Below are positions 16,063 through 24,744 of a stretch of 33,038 nucleotides of DNA, piece after piece. The translations under genes and the position numbers were made by a program. The first letter of the stretch is position 1; each line of letters opens with the position of its first letter. The stretch is from Chloroflexota bacterium (GTDB taxonomy: Bacteria; Chloroflexota; Dehalococcoidia; JACQUA01): positions 1 to 33,038 of the forward strand of contig JACQUA010000208.1 of NCBI GenBank assembly GCA_016210565.1. Reading direction: 5' to 3'. Below the pieces are notes generated by a model. That model saw nothing but the letters and a program-made list of their open reading frames with translations. It made no database searches and was not told where the DNA came from.

Positions 16063-16792
16063 CTGTCACCCATCGCCGGGGAGATACTATTGATCGACGG
16101 CGCCTACTGCGTGGGGAATGTCCTCTGGGAGCTGAAGCACGGGGAACACGTGGACTTTATTGCCCCGGCCGACAGCACCATGTGCATCACCGAGGACGCC
16201 CGCAGCCTGGCCCTACTGGAGGGGTGCCTCGTCGAAGATGACGGGGAAATCCGGGCCGTCGGTGTGAAGGGACTGACCACCTACGAGGCCTATCAACCAC
16301 CAAAGGGCGTCAGGCGTCGCGGCCCCAAACCCACCCTGAATGCGGTGGTGGTAACCCGCTGGAAGAGAAAGGAAGTCCCCCTGAAAGATCAGGTAGTCCT
16401 GCTCACCACATTACCAGTGGACCATCCGCTCAAGATAGTGGAGCTTTACCGGAAGCGGGCAGAGATGGAGAACGAGCTCCACCGGGATCTCAAACAGGGC
16501 TGGTATGTGGAGAAGTTCCCCCGCAAGGAGCACCCGGCCTGCCTATCCCATATCTATTATCTATCTGACCCTGACCATGCTTAACGTGGCCTGTGCTTAC
16601 AAGACCACCCGGGAACGGGAGTTAGCCGACCGGGGTATTCGCCGGCTGCGGGCCGAACACCTGGGCGGCGCTGCCTGGGTCCCGGTGGTATATACCGAGA
16701 CGGAATACGGAATCTTCGATGTCGAAGAATTCGCCTATCTTTCAGGCAATCCCCCCAAGTGCTTTCATGGTTACCAGCCCGACAAGCCTTGA
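16063..16792 (+). pseudogene. IS4-superfamily DDE transposase, N-terminally truncated and frameshifted
   Basis: Only the C-terminal part of the enzyme remains. It begins in frame near ILLIDGAYCVGNVLWEL and continues through RWKRKEVPLKDQVVLLTTLP to YRKRAEMENELHRDLKQG, which is close to the Y-2-R-3-E-6-K signature carrying the last catalytic Glu. Near 16550-16565 the frame breaks: the sequence ATCTATT-ATCTATC is a short duplication, and after it the frame continues as LTMLNVACAYKTT to the stop at 16792. The N-terminal catalytic part is missing, replaced by the end of the accessory gene, so a deletion occurred at about 16060-16085. Confidence 0.8.
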
Positions 16793-17030
16793 CGGAGACC
16801 ACTTCTCGTCCAAGGGGATACTGTTGCCTGTTTGATTTCAGCCCCTCCCCAGTCCATCAAAGTTAATCTTTCTTCCCACCCAGCCCCTGCTCACCCACTT
16901 TCAACGCAGCCCTTCACTAAGCGCCATGCCACCTGCATCCTCAAAAAATCGCAAATCCTCTTGGTCCCCTCCCCTCCGCACTGCAACCGCCTCGCTTATG
17001 GTGAAACTCCAGCGACCACCACAAAACGGC
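16793..17030. other. Non-coding spacer after the IS remnant
   Basis: Pyrimidine-rich sequence with no recognisable gene, repeat or RNA. Short ORFs on both strands here (for example minus 16901-17263) have no family features. It may be older degraded sequence at the lost right end of the IS. Confidence 0.4.
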
Positions 17031-17059
17031 TTGACAAGTCCGGTCAACTGCGGTATAAA
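17031..17059 (+). promoter_or_regulatory. Near-consensus promoter with overlapping TTGAC-N7-GTCAA dyad
   Basis: TTGACA (17031-17036), exactly 17 bases, then TATAAA (17054-17059). A dyad TTGAC-N7-GTCAA covers 17031-17047, over the -35 box and spacer, where a repressor could sit. It lies about 190 bases before the oxidoreductase start. Confidence 0.6.
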
Positions 17060-17251
17060 ACAAGGGCCTCGAACTGAAACTGTGACCTCTCCGGCCAGAC
17101 GGTCAAGGAAAGTGAAGCGCGAGGGGCAATGGCAGGCACGTTCCAGGACTACATGAGAAGAACAGGTGGCAACCCGCGTTTCTCCAACCAAAGATAGCGG
17201 AATAAGTATGTTGCCCGGGGCTAAGGTTTTCTCGGTTTTGGGAGGCATTCC

Positions 17252-18750
17252 GTGGCGGTTCATGGATATGGAAAGATACTGGAAGTAGATTTATCGACGC
17301 GAGAGATCCGCCAGAGGGAAATCGCCGCGGAGTTCGCCCGTGCCTATATCGGCGGCATGGGGTTCGGCTGCCGGATCCTTTACCAGGACACCAGACCTGA
17401 ACTGGACCCCCTTGGCCCCAAAAACGTGGTGATTTTCGCCAACGGCGCCCTGACCGGTACGGGCGCCCCTTGCGCGGGCAGGACTGAAATAACCACCAAA
17501 TCGCCGCTGACCGGAAGCACCAGCACGGGTAACACCGGAGGACTCTGGGGCGCCCGACTGAAGCACGCCGGCTTCGACCTCATTGTGACCAGGAATAGTT
17601 CGGAAAAGCCCGTGTACCTGTGGATTGACGACGCGGCAGTCGAGTTGAGGGATGCCAGTCACCTGTGGGGAAAGGACACGCAGGAAACGTCCGAGATCCT
17701 CCAGCACGAGTTGTGCCCGTCGTCACCATCGAAGATTTCAGTGCTGTGCATCGGGCCGGCCGGAGAGAACCTGGTTAGATATGCCTGCCCGGTCAACGAC
17801 TACCATCACGTTGCCGGCAGAGGCGGCGCCGGCGCGGTCATGGGCGCCAAGCGATTGAAAGCCATAGCCCTCCGGGGAACCGGAACGGTAGAGACCGCCA
17901 GGCCCGAGGAATCTAGAGAAGCGACCAGAGAAGCCAGACAGCGCATATTGGATGCCAAGATGGCTGATAGAATGCCCGGCGGCCCGGTCGATGCGAGGAA
18001 GGAGTATCTGGAGCGTGGCTGCCTGCCGGCCAGGAACTACCAAACCGGGGTCTTATCCCAATTCATCGAGACCAGAGGGGTGGAGGTTGCCAGAAGATAT
18101 GTCGTCCGGCAGGAGGCAACCTGTCATGCCTGTCCCATATCATGCTTCAATTTGGTAGAACTGAAGGAAGGGAAGTACAGCGGTCTCAAGGTCAACAGAG
18201 GCATCGCTCCGGGACCGGTAATAGAATGGGGGGCGATAAATTCGACATGTTTGAAGACGCTAAGGCGGGAATATACGATGGTGTGCCTCCCCAGGAGATT
18301 TCAGAGAGCTGGGAAGGAAAACCGGCGCTCTGCAAGTGGTTTGAAGACCTGTACGCGCCCGTCAACAGCCTGGGGATCTGCTTCTTTCCGGTAGGCTTCG
18401 TGGTCGCCCTGGGCCCAACTCACCTTTCAGGGCTATTTTCGGCTTTCACCGGATGGGACACCACACCGCAGGATATAATGAAGTCCGGGGAACAAATCTT
18501 CACTTTGTTTAAGGCCTACAGCGTCAGGCAGGGTCTGACCAGAAAGGACGACCGCTGGCCTGAAAGATTCTATACGGAGCCGCTCCCGGAAGGCCCTGCC
18601 AAAGGGGCCTTGTTGTCGCGAGAAAGAATCGAGCGACTGCTTGATGAATATTATGATCTGCGAGGTTGGGACAGGGTATCGGGCGTCCCCACCCGCCAGG
18701 AACTGGCCCGGCTAGGACTCGAAGGTAACATAGGGGCCCTCGGCAAATAA
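17252..18750 (+). pseudogene. Aldehyde:ferredoxin oxidoreductase, internally deleted and frameshifted
   Basis: The N-terminal domain is intact from MAVHGYGKILEVDLSTREI through the tungstopterin-binding region, and CHACPISC (Cys291, Cys294, Cys298) supplies three ligands of the 4Fe-4S cluster. The frame then runs off after GPVIEWGAINS. The rest of the protein reappears in another frame from about 18232, as GIYDGVPPQEISESWEGKPALCKWFEDLYAPVNSLGICF (given here in two parts: residues before and after WEGK), including the likely fourth ligand Cys. The total would be about 500 residues against roughly 600-650 for the family, so about 110-150 residues between the Cys motif and the C-terminal domain are deleted. 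Such enzymes oxidise aldehydes to acids with a tungsten cofactor. A sequencing error could explain a frameshift but not the missing segment. Confidence 0.82.
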
Positions 18751-18810
18751 CTGTGCCAAAGTGTGTGTTCACGCTGTCACAGGTCCATGTCGGGGCACCG
18801 GATTTGAGCC

Positions 18811-18917
18811 ACGAATAAACACGAATAGACACGAAAATGCTTTTCCCATTAAGCCCCAGCCCCATTCATCGTGAGCTTCCAAATTCGTTGCAAATCATTT
18901 CGTGTTCATTCGTGTCT
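18811..18917. repeat. Inverted repeat of ACGAATA-type 10-base words
   Basis: The left arm is three 10-base units, ACGAATAAAC, ACGAATAGAC and ACGAAAATGC (18811-18840). The right arm (about 18894-18917) contains TTTCGTGTTCATTCGTGTCT, its approximate reverse complement. The 272-base spacer holds no gene; a family A palindrome follows at 18917-18932. Confidence 0.6.
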
Positions 18918-18932
18918 CCCGATGTATCGGGA
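18917..18932. repeat. REP-like palindrome (family A)
   Basis: TCCCGATGTATCGGGA is a palindrome with the same arms as the copies near the SBBP and gmk genes. Confidence 0.6.
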
Positions 18933-19022
18933 TGGTTCCATTTCTTGGGCAGCTTGTTATCAGGAGTTGGGATAGCTATTAGTTGACTCATACTTAGAAT
19001 CCGTTTCAGGAGGTCAAGAATA

Positions 19023-20183
19023 ATGGGACAGTATCTTATCGGCATCGTCGCCCTGTTCTTCTCAGTGCTGGTTGCCTGCACATCGGGAAACGTGGCCACG
19101 CCATCGCCTCAACTAAACCCTGCGGCAACAGGTGCAGCTCCTGCCGCTTCCGCCGGGTCGGGAAAATGGGAAGAAGTACTGGCAGCCGCCAGGAAAGAAG
19201 GCGTGGTCCGGGTCTATGCCCTCTGGGGTCCTGACGTAAGGGCAGCCCTGATCCGGGGCTTCAAGGATAAATATGGAATCGACCTGGAGTTTGTTCCCTT
19301 CGGTCGCGGCGCCGAAGTCATTACCAAGGTCCAGGCGGAACAGAGAGCCGGCCTGTACCTCGCCGACGCCTTTGGGGCAGGGGGACCGTCACTGATCACC
19401 ATAATGAAGCCGGCGGGCCTCCTGGCCAGCGTCGAGCCACTGTTGATACTGCCCGAGGTCCTGAATCCTAACGCCTGGCGTGGAGGGAAAATCCCCTTTT
19501 CGGATAACGAAAAAAGCTCCATCCCGATGACCATTACCCCAAACCGGTTCATCACTTATAATAAGGATCTCATCCGGGAGGGTGAACTGACATCCTATAA
19601 GGACCTGCTGAAGCCCCAGTACAAGGGTAAGATCAGTCTGGGCGACCCCACCTTAACCGGCACCGGGAACGCCTTTTTTACCCACCTGGTCAAAACCTGG
19701 AATCTGGAAGAGGCCAAAGAATTCTTCAAACAATTGATACAGCTTCAGGAAGGAGTGGTGATGCGGGACTACCGTCTCCAGGTTGAATCAGTGGCCCGGG
19801 GGAAATATCCCATCGGTCTTGGCGTAATGATAAGCGAGGTAGCCGGTTTTATGAAGCTCGGAGCGCCCATAGCCCAGGTCCAGCTCAAGGAGAGCGTCTT
19901 TGTCTCCCACTCCACCGACGTTCTGGGCGTTCCCAGGTCCTTCGCCCATCCCAATGGAGCTACCGTCTTCGTCAACTGGCTTCTGAGCAAGGAAGGCCAG
20001 ACTATTTTCAGCAGAAGCAGCGCCACCCCCGTTCTCAGATCGGACGTAGTAGTGGAAGGCATCGATCCGATTTTGCTGCTCAAACCAGATGAAAACTACT
20101 ACATCGACACGGAGGAATCCATCAAATTCAGAGGCGACATGGTGGAGGTGGCCAAGCAGGTCTTTTCGGCTTACGGCAAATGA
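19023..20183 (+). CDS. Periplasmic/lipoprotein solute-binding protein (ABC transporter, Fe3+-binding type)
   Basis: A 386-residue exported lipoprotein. The signal sequence MGQYLIGIVALFFSVLVAC ends in a lipobox with Cys19, followed by a Pro/Ala-rich linker. The mature part begins KWEEVLAAARKEGVVRVYAL, a typical opening of cluster D/iron(III)-type binding proteins, and retains SYKDLLKPQYKGKISLGDP and NWLLSKEGQ, hallmark segments of that family. An AGGAGGT site eight bases upstream fixes the start. No permease or ATPase gene is nearby, so it is an orphan and its ligand is unknown; its place among oxidoreductase and MmgE genes hints at an organic acid or similar substrate rather than iron, which is inference. 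Confidence 0.9.
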   Translation: MGQYLIGIVALFFSVLVACTSGNVATPSPQLNPAATGAAPAASAGSGKWEEVLAAARKEGVVRVYALWGPDVRAALIRGFKDKYGIDLEFVPFGRGAEVITKVQAEQRAGLYLADAFGAGGPSLITIMKPAGLLASVEPLLILPEVLNPNAWRGGKIPFSDNEKSSIPMTITPNRFITYNKDLIREGELTSYKDLLKPQYKGKISLGDPTLTGTGNAFFTHLVKTWNLEEAKEFFKQLIQLQEGVVMRDYRLQVESVARGKYPIGLGVMISEVAGFMKLGAPIAQVQLKESVFVSHSTDVLGVPRSFAHPNGATVFVNWLLSKEGQTIFSRSSATPVLRSDVVVEGIDPILLLKPDENYYIDTEESIKFRGDMVEVAKQVFSAYGK

Positions 20184-20286
20184 CTGTCTATCCCGCAGAT
20201 GTCACTGAAGTGTCGGCCGGCACACTAATACAAACGAATTGACCGAAGGGGCATATGTTCACCACGGGTCCCAAAGGAGAACAAAA

Positions 20287-21651
20287 ATGGCACAGAAAGT
20301 AAGCCCCAAACTGAACACGACCTTCGCCGGGGTAAGGATGCGTTCCCCCCTGGGCGTGGCGCCGATAAGCATGCCCGCGGGTAAGCGGTCAGCCATCACA
20401 CCTGAGGTCCACGCCGGCGTCCTCCTGAAACACGTCGAGGCCGGCGCCGGATATGTATACATACCTGGTTTCAACTACGCTTCCCCACAAATGATTGCCG
20501 CCCTGGCATCGAAAGCAGAACCCAGGGCTTTCCCCCCCCGACCCGACGGCGCTCGATGGCTCAGAATAGAGACCCCGGGGTATGGCGTTGAGGGCGTATA
20601 TCGCCTGGGGATGACGGGCGTGGTGAGCGGGGAGAGGCGGTTGGAGACTTTCGACAAGGGCAGGAAGATGCTGGAAATCCTGAAAGCACGCCTTCCTGAC
20701 GACGTACCCGTTATCGCTTCTGTTTCTCCCCTCGGAGACATCCCGGAGAGCGCCGTAGCCTCAGCCAAGAAAGTCGAGGAACTGGGGGTAGACCTGATCG
20801 AAATCAATGTTGGCTGCGGGTTAATGCCCTCTGTAGAAGGAGCGGTGGACTACCATCTGGAAAAGAAGTTTCCTCTGATGATGTGCGGCGCGCTGGTGGG
20901 AGACCACCTTGACCTGGTGGAGCGAATAGCCGTCGCCGTAATCAAGGCCGTAAAAACCCCTGTCGGCGTCAAACTGACCCCGGAAACAGGTTTCCCCCGC
21001 GTGGTGGGACTGGCCAGGAATCTCAGGGACGCCGGCGCCAGCTACATCGAAATCCTCAACTTTGGCCCTACCATTGCTCCCCCGGATATCTATAATCGAG
21101 GCCGGCCCGGCTGGCCCTATGTGGACGGGAATCCCTTTGTCGCCGGGGCCGGCCCCTGGCTGCGGATGGCCTGCTACAAGAACGTGGCAGGTCTAGCCAG
21201 ATTTGCCCCGGGCGTCGAAATCGCCGCCAGCGGCGGCCTGATGACGCCGCAGAATGCCATCGAGGTCATGATGCTCGGCGCCGGCCTGGTGGAGTTTTGC
21301 ACCGGCTTCCTCCTGCGAGGCAGGACCCTGCTCAGGGAGGCCACCGAATTCCTGGAAAGATTTATGGACGAGCAGGGCTATGACCGCATCGACCAGTTAG
21401 TCGGACTCGGAGTCAAATACATCAAGCCTGCCGACACCGTTGAACTTTATCCGGATAAAGTGGTCGCCGAGGTTGACCCTGCCAGATGCCGGGGAAGCGG
21501 CATCTGCACCGATCATATCTGCGTCGCCATGACCCGGGAGAACGGGACCGCCAAAGTCGCGGCGGAAGCCTGCGACGGCTGTGGTCTATGTGTCATCACC
21601 TGCCCGAACGGCGCCATAAGACTTAAGTTCCTCGGCGCGGAGAAACAATGA
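20287..21651 (+). CDS. PreA/dihydroorotate dehydrogenase-like flavoprotein with C-terminal ferredoxin domain
   Basis: A 454-residue protein. Residues 1-370 form an FMN-type TIM barrel as in dihydropyrimidine dehydrogenase PreA and dihydroorotate dehydrogenase: VIASVSPLG, LIEINVGCG, PVGVKLTP, and the phosphate-binding IAASGGLMTPQNAIEVMMLGA. The tail carries a ferredoxin module: the second cluster motif CDGCGLCVITCP is complete, but the first is atypical (CRGSGICTDHIC, with C-x5-C-x4-C spacing). The start at 20287 has AAAGGAG upstream; a longer frame from 20239 has not. The substrate is not evident: the usual PreA partner (PreT) and pyrimidine genes are absent. Its stop overlaps the next start (ATGA), so it is coupled to the MmgE/PrpD gene. 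Confidence 0.85.
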   Translation: MAQKVSPKLNTTFAGVRMRSPLGVAPISMPAGKRSAITPEVHAGVLLKHVEAGAGYVYIPGFNYASPQMIAALASKAEPRAFPPRPDGARWLRIETPGYGVEGVYRLGMTGVVSGERRLETFDKGRKMLEILKARLPDDVPVIASVSPLGDIPESAVASAKKVEELGVDLIEINVGCGLMPSVEGAVDYHLEKKFPLMMCGALVGDHLDLVERIAVAVIKAVKTPVGVKLTPETGFPRVVGLARNLRDAGASYIEILNFGPTIAPPDIYNRGRPGWPYVDGNPFVAGAGPWLRMACYKNVAGLARFAPGVEIAASGGLMTPQNAIEVMMLGAGLVEFCTGFLLRGRTLLREATEFLERFMDEQGYDRIDQLVGLGVKYIKPADTVELYPDKVVAEVDPARCRGSGICTDHICVAMTRENGTAKVAAEACDGCGLCVITCPNGAIRLKFLGAEKQ

Positions 21652-23105
21652 AAGGACTCACCCGGGAGCTGGTCGATCTTGTGGAGCGCACCAGGTTCGA
21701 GCACCTGCCCGCCCCGGTCATAAGCAAGGTCAAACTGGTCCTCCTTGACGCGGTGGGATGCGCCCTGGGGTCCTACCCGCTGGACAGGGCCAGGATCGCG
21801 CTGGAACTCGTCAAAGACCTGGACGGCAAACCCCAGGCCAGCATAATCGGGGGAGAACAGGCTTCGTATACCCTCGCCGCCTTTGCCAATGGCGAATTGA
21901 TCAACGCCCTGGATTTCGAACCGGTCGGGCCCCTGGTGCCCCACGTTTGCCCGTTCCTCATTCCCGCCGCCCTGGCCGGCGCCGAGCGGGTCAACGCCTC
22001 CGGCAAGGATTTGATAACCGCGATTGCCCTGGGACTTGAGGTTGGAGGCAGGGTGGGAGGCGCCCTGGCTGGATATCGAATACCCAGGAACGAGCCACCG
22101 TATTACGAAGAGCCTCCAAGGTTTTCCTACAGCAGCACCATTTTCGGAGCGGCAGCGGCGGCCGGTAAGATCCTTGGCCTGAGCGGCGACCAAATGGCCA
22201 ATGCCTTCGGTATTGCCGGCGCCAGCACTACCGTTCCGGCAACCATGAAATGGGAGCACACGGGCGGTCCGGCGATCATGACCAAATTCAATGCTTGGTC
22301 GGGCTGGATCGCCCAACTGGCCATGATGGCGGCGCTGGCTGCGGAAAAGGGATTCACCGGGGACACCACCATCCTCGACGGGGAATGGGGATTCTGGAAG
22401 ATCTTTGGGTCGCCCGTCTTCAAACCCGAAATCATCACCAGCGGATTGGGCCAGGTGTGGCACACCGACAAAATGTCGTTTAAGGCCTACCCGGCCTGCG
22501 GCATGAACCAGACAGGGATACAGGCCATCAACAAGATTATCGTGGAGAATGAAATAAGCCCTGATGATATCGAACACATCTCGGTCCAAGGCGACCCGCA
22601 TTTACTGATGCCAATCCGGGCGGGGGTTGAGATCAGCTCTTTTGCCGACACTCAATTCAACAACGCCTACATATTTGCGGCCGCGGCTTATCACGGGAGG
22701 GACCCGGGCCCGGCGTGGCAGCTTCGGGAAACCTATCAGGACGCCAGGATAACAAAGCTCATGAGGCGCGTCAGCGTATCGCTGCACCCCAGGGCCGACG
22801 AACTCATCGAACGGAAAGTTCGCCTGGGTGTACACCCGGGTTTCTTCGATGTCATTGTGGAAGTGACCGCCGGGGGAAGAACATTTGTCGCTGAGACGTC
22901 GGCGAAAAGGGGGACTCCCCAGAACCCCCTGACTGACGAAGAGCTGAGAGCAAAGTTCAGAAACAATAGCTCGTTTTCCCGTCTGAGTGCGGGAGACGCC
23001 GGCAATTTGCTTGACGTGCTGGATAATCTCGAACTCGTCGACAATGTGCAAAGATTGACATCGCTCTGCCGTTCCAAACCTGCGGCCCCGGGGCGGGCCT
23101 GTTGA
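21648..23105 (+). CDS. MmgE/PrpD family protein
   Basis: A 485-residue enzyme of the MmgE/PrpD superfamily, which includes 2-methylcitrate dehydratase, cis-aconitate decarboxylase and imino-disuccinate-type lyases. The N-terminal helical domain shows LLDAVGCALG, FANGELINALDFEP and the family's FGAAAAAGKILGLSGDQMANAFGIAG block (residues about 167-192). FKAYPACGMNQ near residue 280 lies in the second domain. It has no propionate genes beside it (no prpB or prpC), so methylcitrate dehydration is not supported. Coupled translation (ATGA overlap) with the PreA-like gene suggests that both act on one substrate. Confidence 0.88.
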   Translation: MKGLTRELVDLVERTRFEHLPAPVISKVKLVLLDAVGCALGSYPLDRARIALELVKDLDGKPQASIIGGEQASYTLAAFANGELINALDFEPVGPLVPHVCPFLIPAALAGAERVNASGKDLITAIALGLEVGGRVGGALAGYRIPRNEPPYYEEPPRFSYSSTIFGAAAAAGKILGLSGDQMANAFGIAGASTTVPATMKWEHTGGPAIMTKFNAWSGWIAQLAMMAALAAEKGFTGDTTILDGEWGFWKIFGSPVFKPEIITSGLGQVWHTDKMSFKAYPACGMNQTGIQAINKIIVENEISPDDIEHISVQGDPHLLMPIRAGVEISSFADTQFNNAYIFAAAAYHGRDPGPAWQLRETYQDARITKLMRRVSVSLHPRADELIERKVRLGVHPGFFDVIVEVTAGGRTFVAETSAKRGTPQNPLTDEELRAKFRNNSSFSRLSAGDAGNLLDVLDNLELVDNVQRLTSLCRSKPAAPGRAC

Positions 23106-23170
23106 ATCCCGGTCCCCACCCAGCTTCCGAATCTTGCCACTGCCCAGCGTTTTTTGTAGAATATCCTCAG

Positions 23171-23310
23171 TGAACCCAGAATCCAGTAGCCAGTAGACAG
23201 TAGCAAGTAGCGAGTAGCCGTTAGCTGACAGCCGACAGCCGATAGCTGATAGCTGATAGCCGATAGCTGTTAGCGAGCCGGAATTCAGAATCCAGAATTC
23301 ACAATTCGTC
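23171..23310 (+). repeat. Word-repeat mosaic between the MmgE/PrpD and HNH genes
   Basis: In order: AGAATCC, then 7-base units of the AGTAGCC/AGTAGCG type (23183-23218), then GCTGACA/GCCGATA/GCTGATA units, then GATAGCTGTTAGCGAGCCGG (23262-23281), then AATTCAGAATCCAGAATTC. The 20-base block at 23262-23281 recurs with one mismatch on the minus strand at 25975-25994. The words are in the sense of the preceding gene. Confidence 0.85.
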
Positions 23311-23316
23311 CTGCAT

Positions 23317-23832
23317 ATGGTAAACAGTCCCGTCCTGGTATTGAACCAGAACTATGAGCCTCTGAATGTCTGCCAGGCGCGCCGCGCCGTGGTCCTGATC
23401 TTCCGTGGCAAAGCCGAGGTGATCGAGAACGGCGCCGGCTACGTTTACTCCGCCTACACCACCTTCCCCCTGCCTTCGGTCATCCGCCTGGTCTACCAGG
23501 TGAGGCGTCCCCCTTACCACCGCAAGATGACGCGGCAGGAGGTGTTCAGCCGGGACAACTTCATCTGCCAGTACTGCGGGAAGCAGACGCGGGACCTGAC
23601 CCTCGACCACGTGATACCCCGCAACCAGGGCGGCGAACACCACTGGTTGAACCTGGTCAGCGCCTGCCCGGCCTGCAACCGCCGCAAGGCCGGCCGCACG
23701 CCGGCCCAGGCCGGCATGAAGCTATTCCACCAGCCCTACACCCCACCCGCCTCCGGGCTCTACGTTCCGGGGCACTATCTTAAGGGGCACCAGAACTGGA
23801 AGAATTTCCTCCTCCACTACCATTCTTCCTAG
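23317..23832 (+). CDS. HNH endonuclease
   Basis: A 171-residue nuclease of the McrA-like HNH family common in Chloroflexota and cyanobacteria. A conserved N-terminal domain (VLVLNQNYEPLNVCQARRAV) is followed by the zinc-bound HNH fold: CQYC (Cys84, Cys87), LDHVIPRNQGGEHHWLNLV (catalytic His98, Asn112) and CPACNRRK (Cys117, Cys120). There is no strong ribosome binding site before the ATG; the word-repeat tract ends only seven bases upstream. Its last 53 bases overlap the 3' end of ricT in antisense. Its role is unknown; stand-alone members are not linked to restriction, and no methylase is nearby. Confidence 0.9.
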   Translation: MVNSPVLVLNQNYEPLNVCQARRAVVLIFRGKAEVIENGAGYVYSAYTTFPLPSVIRLVYQVRRPPYHRKMTRQEVFSRDNFICQYCGKQTRDLTLDHVIPRNQGGEHHWLNLVSACPACNRRKAGRTPAQAGMKLFHQPYTPPASGLYVPGHYLKGHQNWKNFLLHYHSS

Positions 23833-24706
23833 CGCGCCCCCTGTCCCCGCGACCCTGTCTGTCCCCCCGGTCCCCCTTGCGGGGGCCCGGGGCGGAGCGC
23901 CCCGCGGGCGCCGTCACCGTCACCTGGCTCATGGGATACTCCACCAGGGCCTTACTCTCCAGTTCCACCACCACCGTTTCCTTAAGGGGGTTGGCCCAGA
24001 CCACGCTGGCCTCGCCCACCGGCGTGTTCACCTTCTGCCCCGGCGGCGGCAGTTTCTCCTTCATCTCCCGGTACTGCTTCTCCTCGTAGGCCAGGCAGCA
24101 CAGGAGACGCCCGCAGAGCCCGGAGATCTTCATCGGGTTCAGGGGCAGGTCCTGCTCCTTGGCCATTCTTATGGAGATGGGATCGAAGTCATACAGGTAG
24201 GTGGCGCAGCACAGCTCCCGCCCGCACCGCCCCAACCCCCCCAGCAGCTTGGTCTCGTCCCGCGGTCCCACCTGGCGTAGCTCGACCCTCTTCTTGAAGA
24301 CCTGGGTCAGCTCCCGCACCAGGTCGCGGAAGTCAACCCTCTTCTCGGCGCTGAAATAGAAGGTAAGCCGGTTGCCTTCCAGATTGTGCTCGCAACAGAG
24401 GAGCTTCATGGGCAACTGGTGCCGGTCGATGTGCTGCCGGCAGAGCGCCATGGACTCGGTCTCCTGCGCCCGGTGCTGGCAGACCCTCTGCATGTCCGAC
24501 TCCTCGGCCTTGCGCAGGACGGGTTTCAGGGGCTCGGCCAGCTCCTCCTCGGGCACGTCCCGGGGAGCGCTCGCCACCAGGCCCACCTCCACCCCCCGGG
24601 CCGTCTCCACCACCACCCGGTCCCCTTCCTGGAAGGTCAACCCCGCGGGGTCGAAGTAATAAATCTTGCCCGCCTTTTTGAAGCGGACCCCGATAACTTG
24701 CGGCAT
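23780..24706 (-). CDS. ricT: PSP1-domain protein RicT (YaaT)
   Basis: A 308-residue protein whose PSP1 core covers residues about 60-145 (KKRVELRQVGPRDETKLLGGLG follows in two pieces to residue 159). It carries two cysteine clusters, GRCGRELCC (Cys161, 166, 167) and SGLCGRLLCC (Cys198, 203, 204). In Bacillus RicT forms the Fe-S-bearing Y-complex with RicA and RicF, which affects RNase Y mRNA processing. The C-terminal 45 residues are a Gly/Arg/Ser-rich tail (GDRGDRQGRGDRGRARKNG) that looks unstructured, and the last codons overlap the HNH gene. It lies downstream of holB, the same order as in Firmicutes. GAGGGAA precedes the ATG. Confidence 0.93.
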   Translation of the reverse strand: MPQVIGVRFKKAGKIYYFDPAGLTFQEGDRVVVETARGVEVGLVASAPRDVPEEELAEPLKPVLRKAEESDMQRVCQHRAQETESMALCRQHIDRHQLPMKLLCCEHNLEGNRLTFYFSAEKRVDFRDLVRELTQVFKKRVELRQVGPRDETKLLGGLGRCGRELCCATYLYDFDPISIRMAKEQDLPLNPMKISGLCGRLLCCLAYEEKQYREMKEKLPPPGQKVNTPVGEASVVWANPLKETVVVELESKALVEYPMSQVTVTAPAGRSAPGPRKGDRGDRQGRGDRGRARKNGSGGGNSSSSGAP

Positions 24707-24744
24707 AGTGTTCCCTCAAATCATGAAGTCTTGCCAAACAGGGG

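Larger units (their letters stand above)
15604..16792 (+). mobile_element. Decayed insertion sequence with DUF6788 gene and IS4-superfamily transposase
   Basis: A two-gene IS relic lies between the glycerate operon and the oxidoreductase gene. It has its own promoter-like start, an accessory DUF6788-type ORF and the C-terminal part of a DDE transposase. The boundaries are approximate: the 12-base inverted pair at 15639-15676 has both arms at the left end, and no matching right terminal repeat was found before 17250, so the right end may be deleted. The element cannot transpose by itself. Confidence 0.7.

Noticed and set aside
16901..17263. 120-residue minus-strand ORF before the oxidoreductase
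   Set aside because: No domain, no ribosome binding site, and it overlaps a near-consensus promoter on the other strand.
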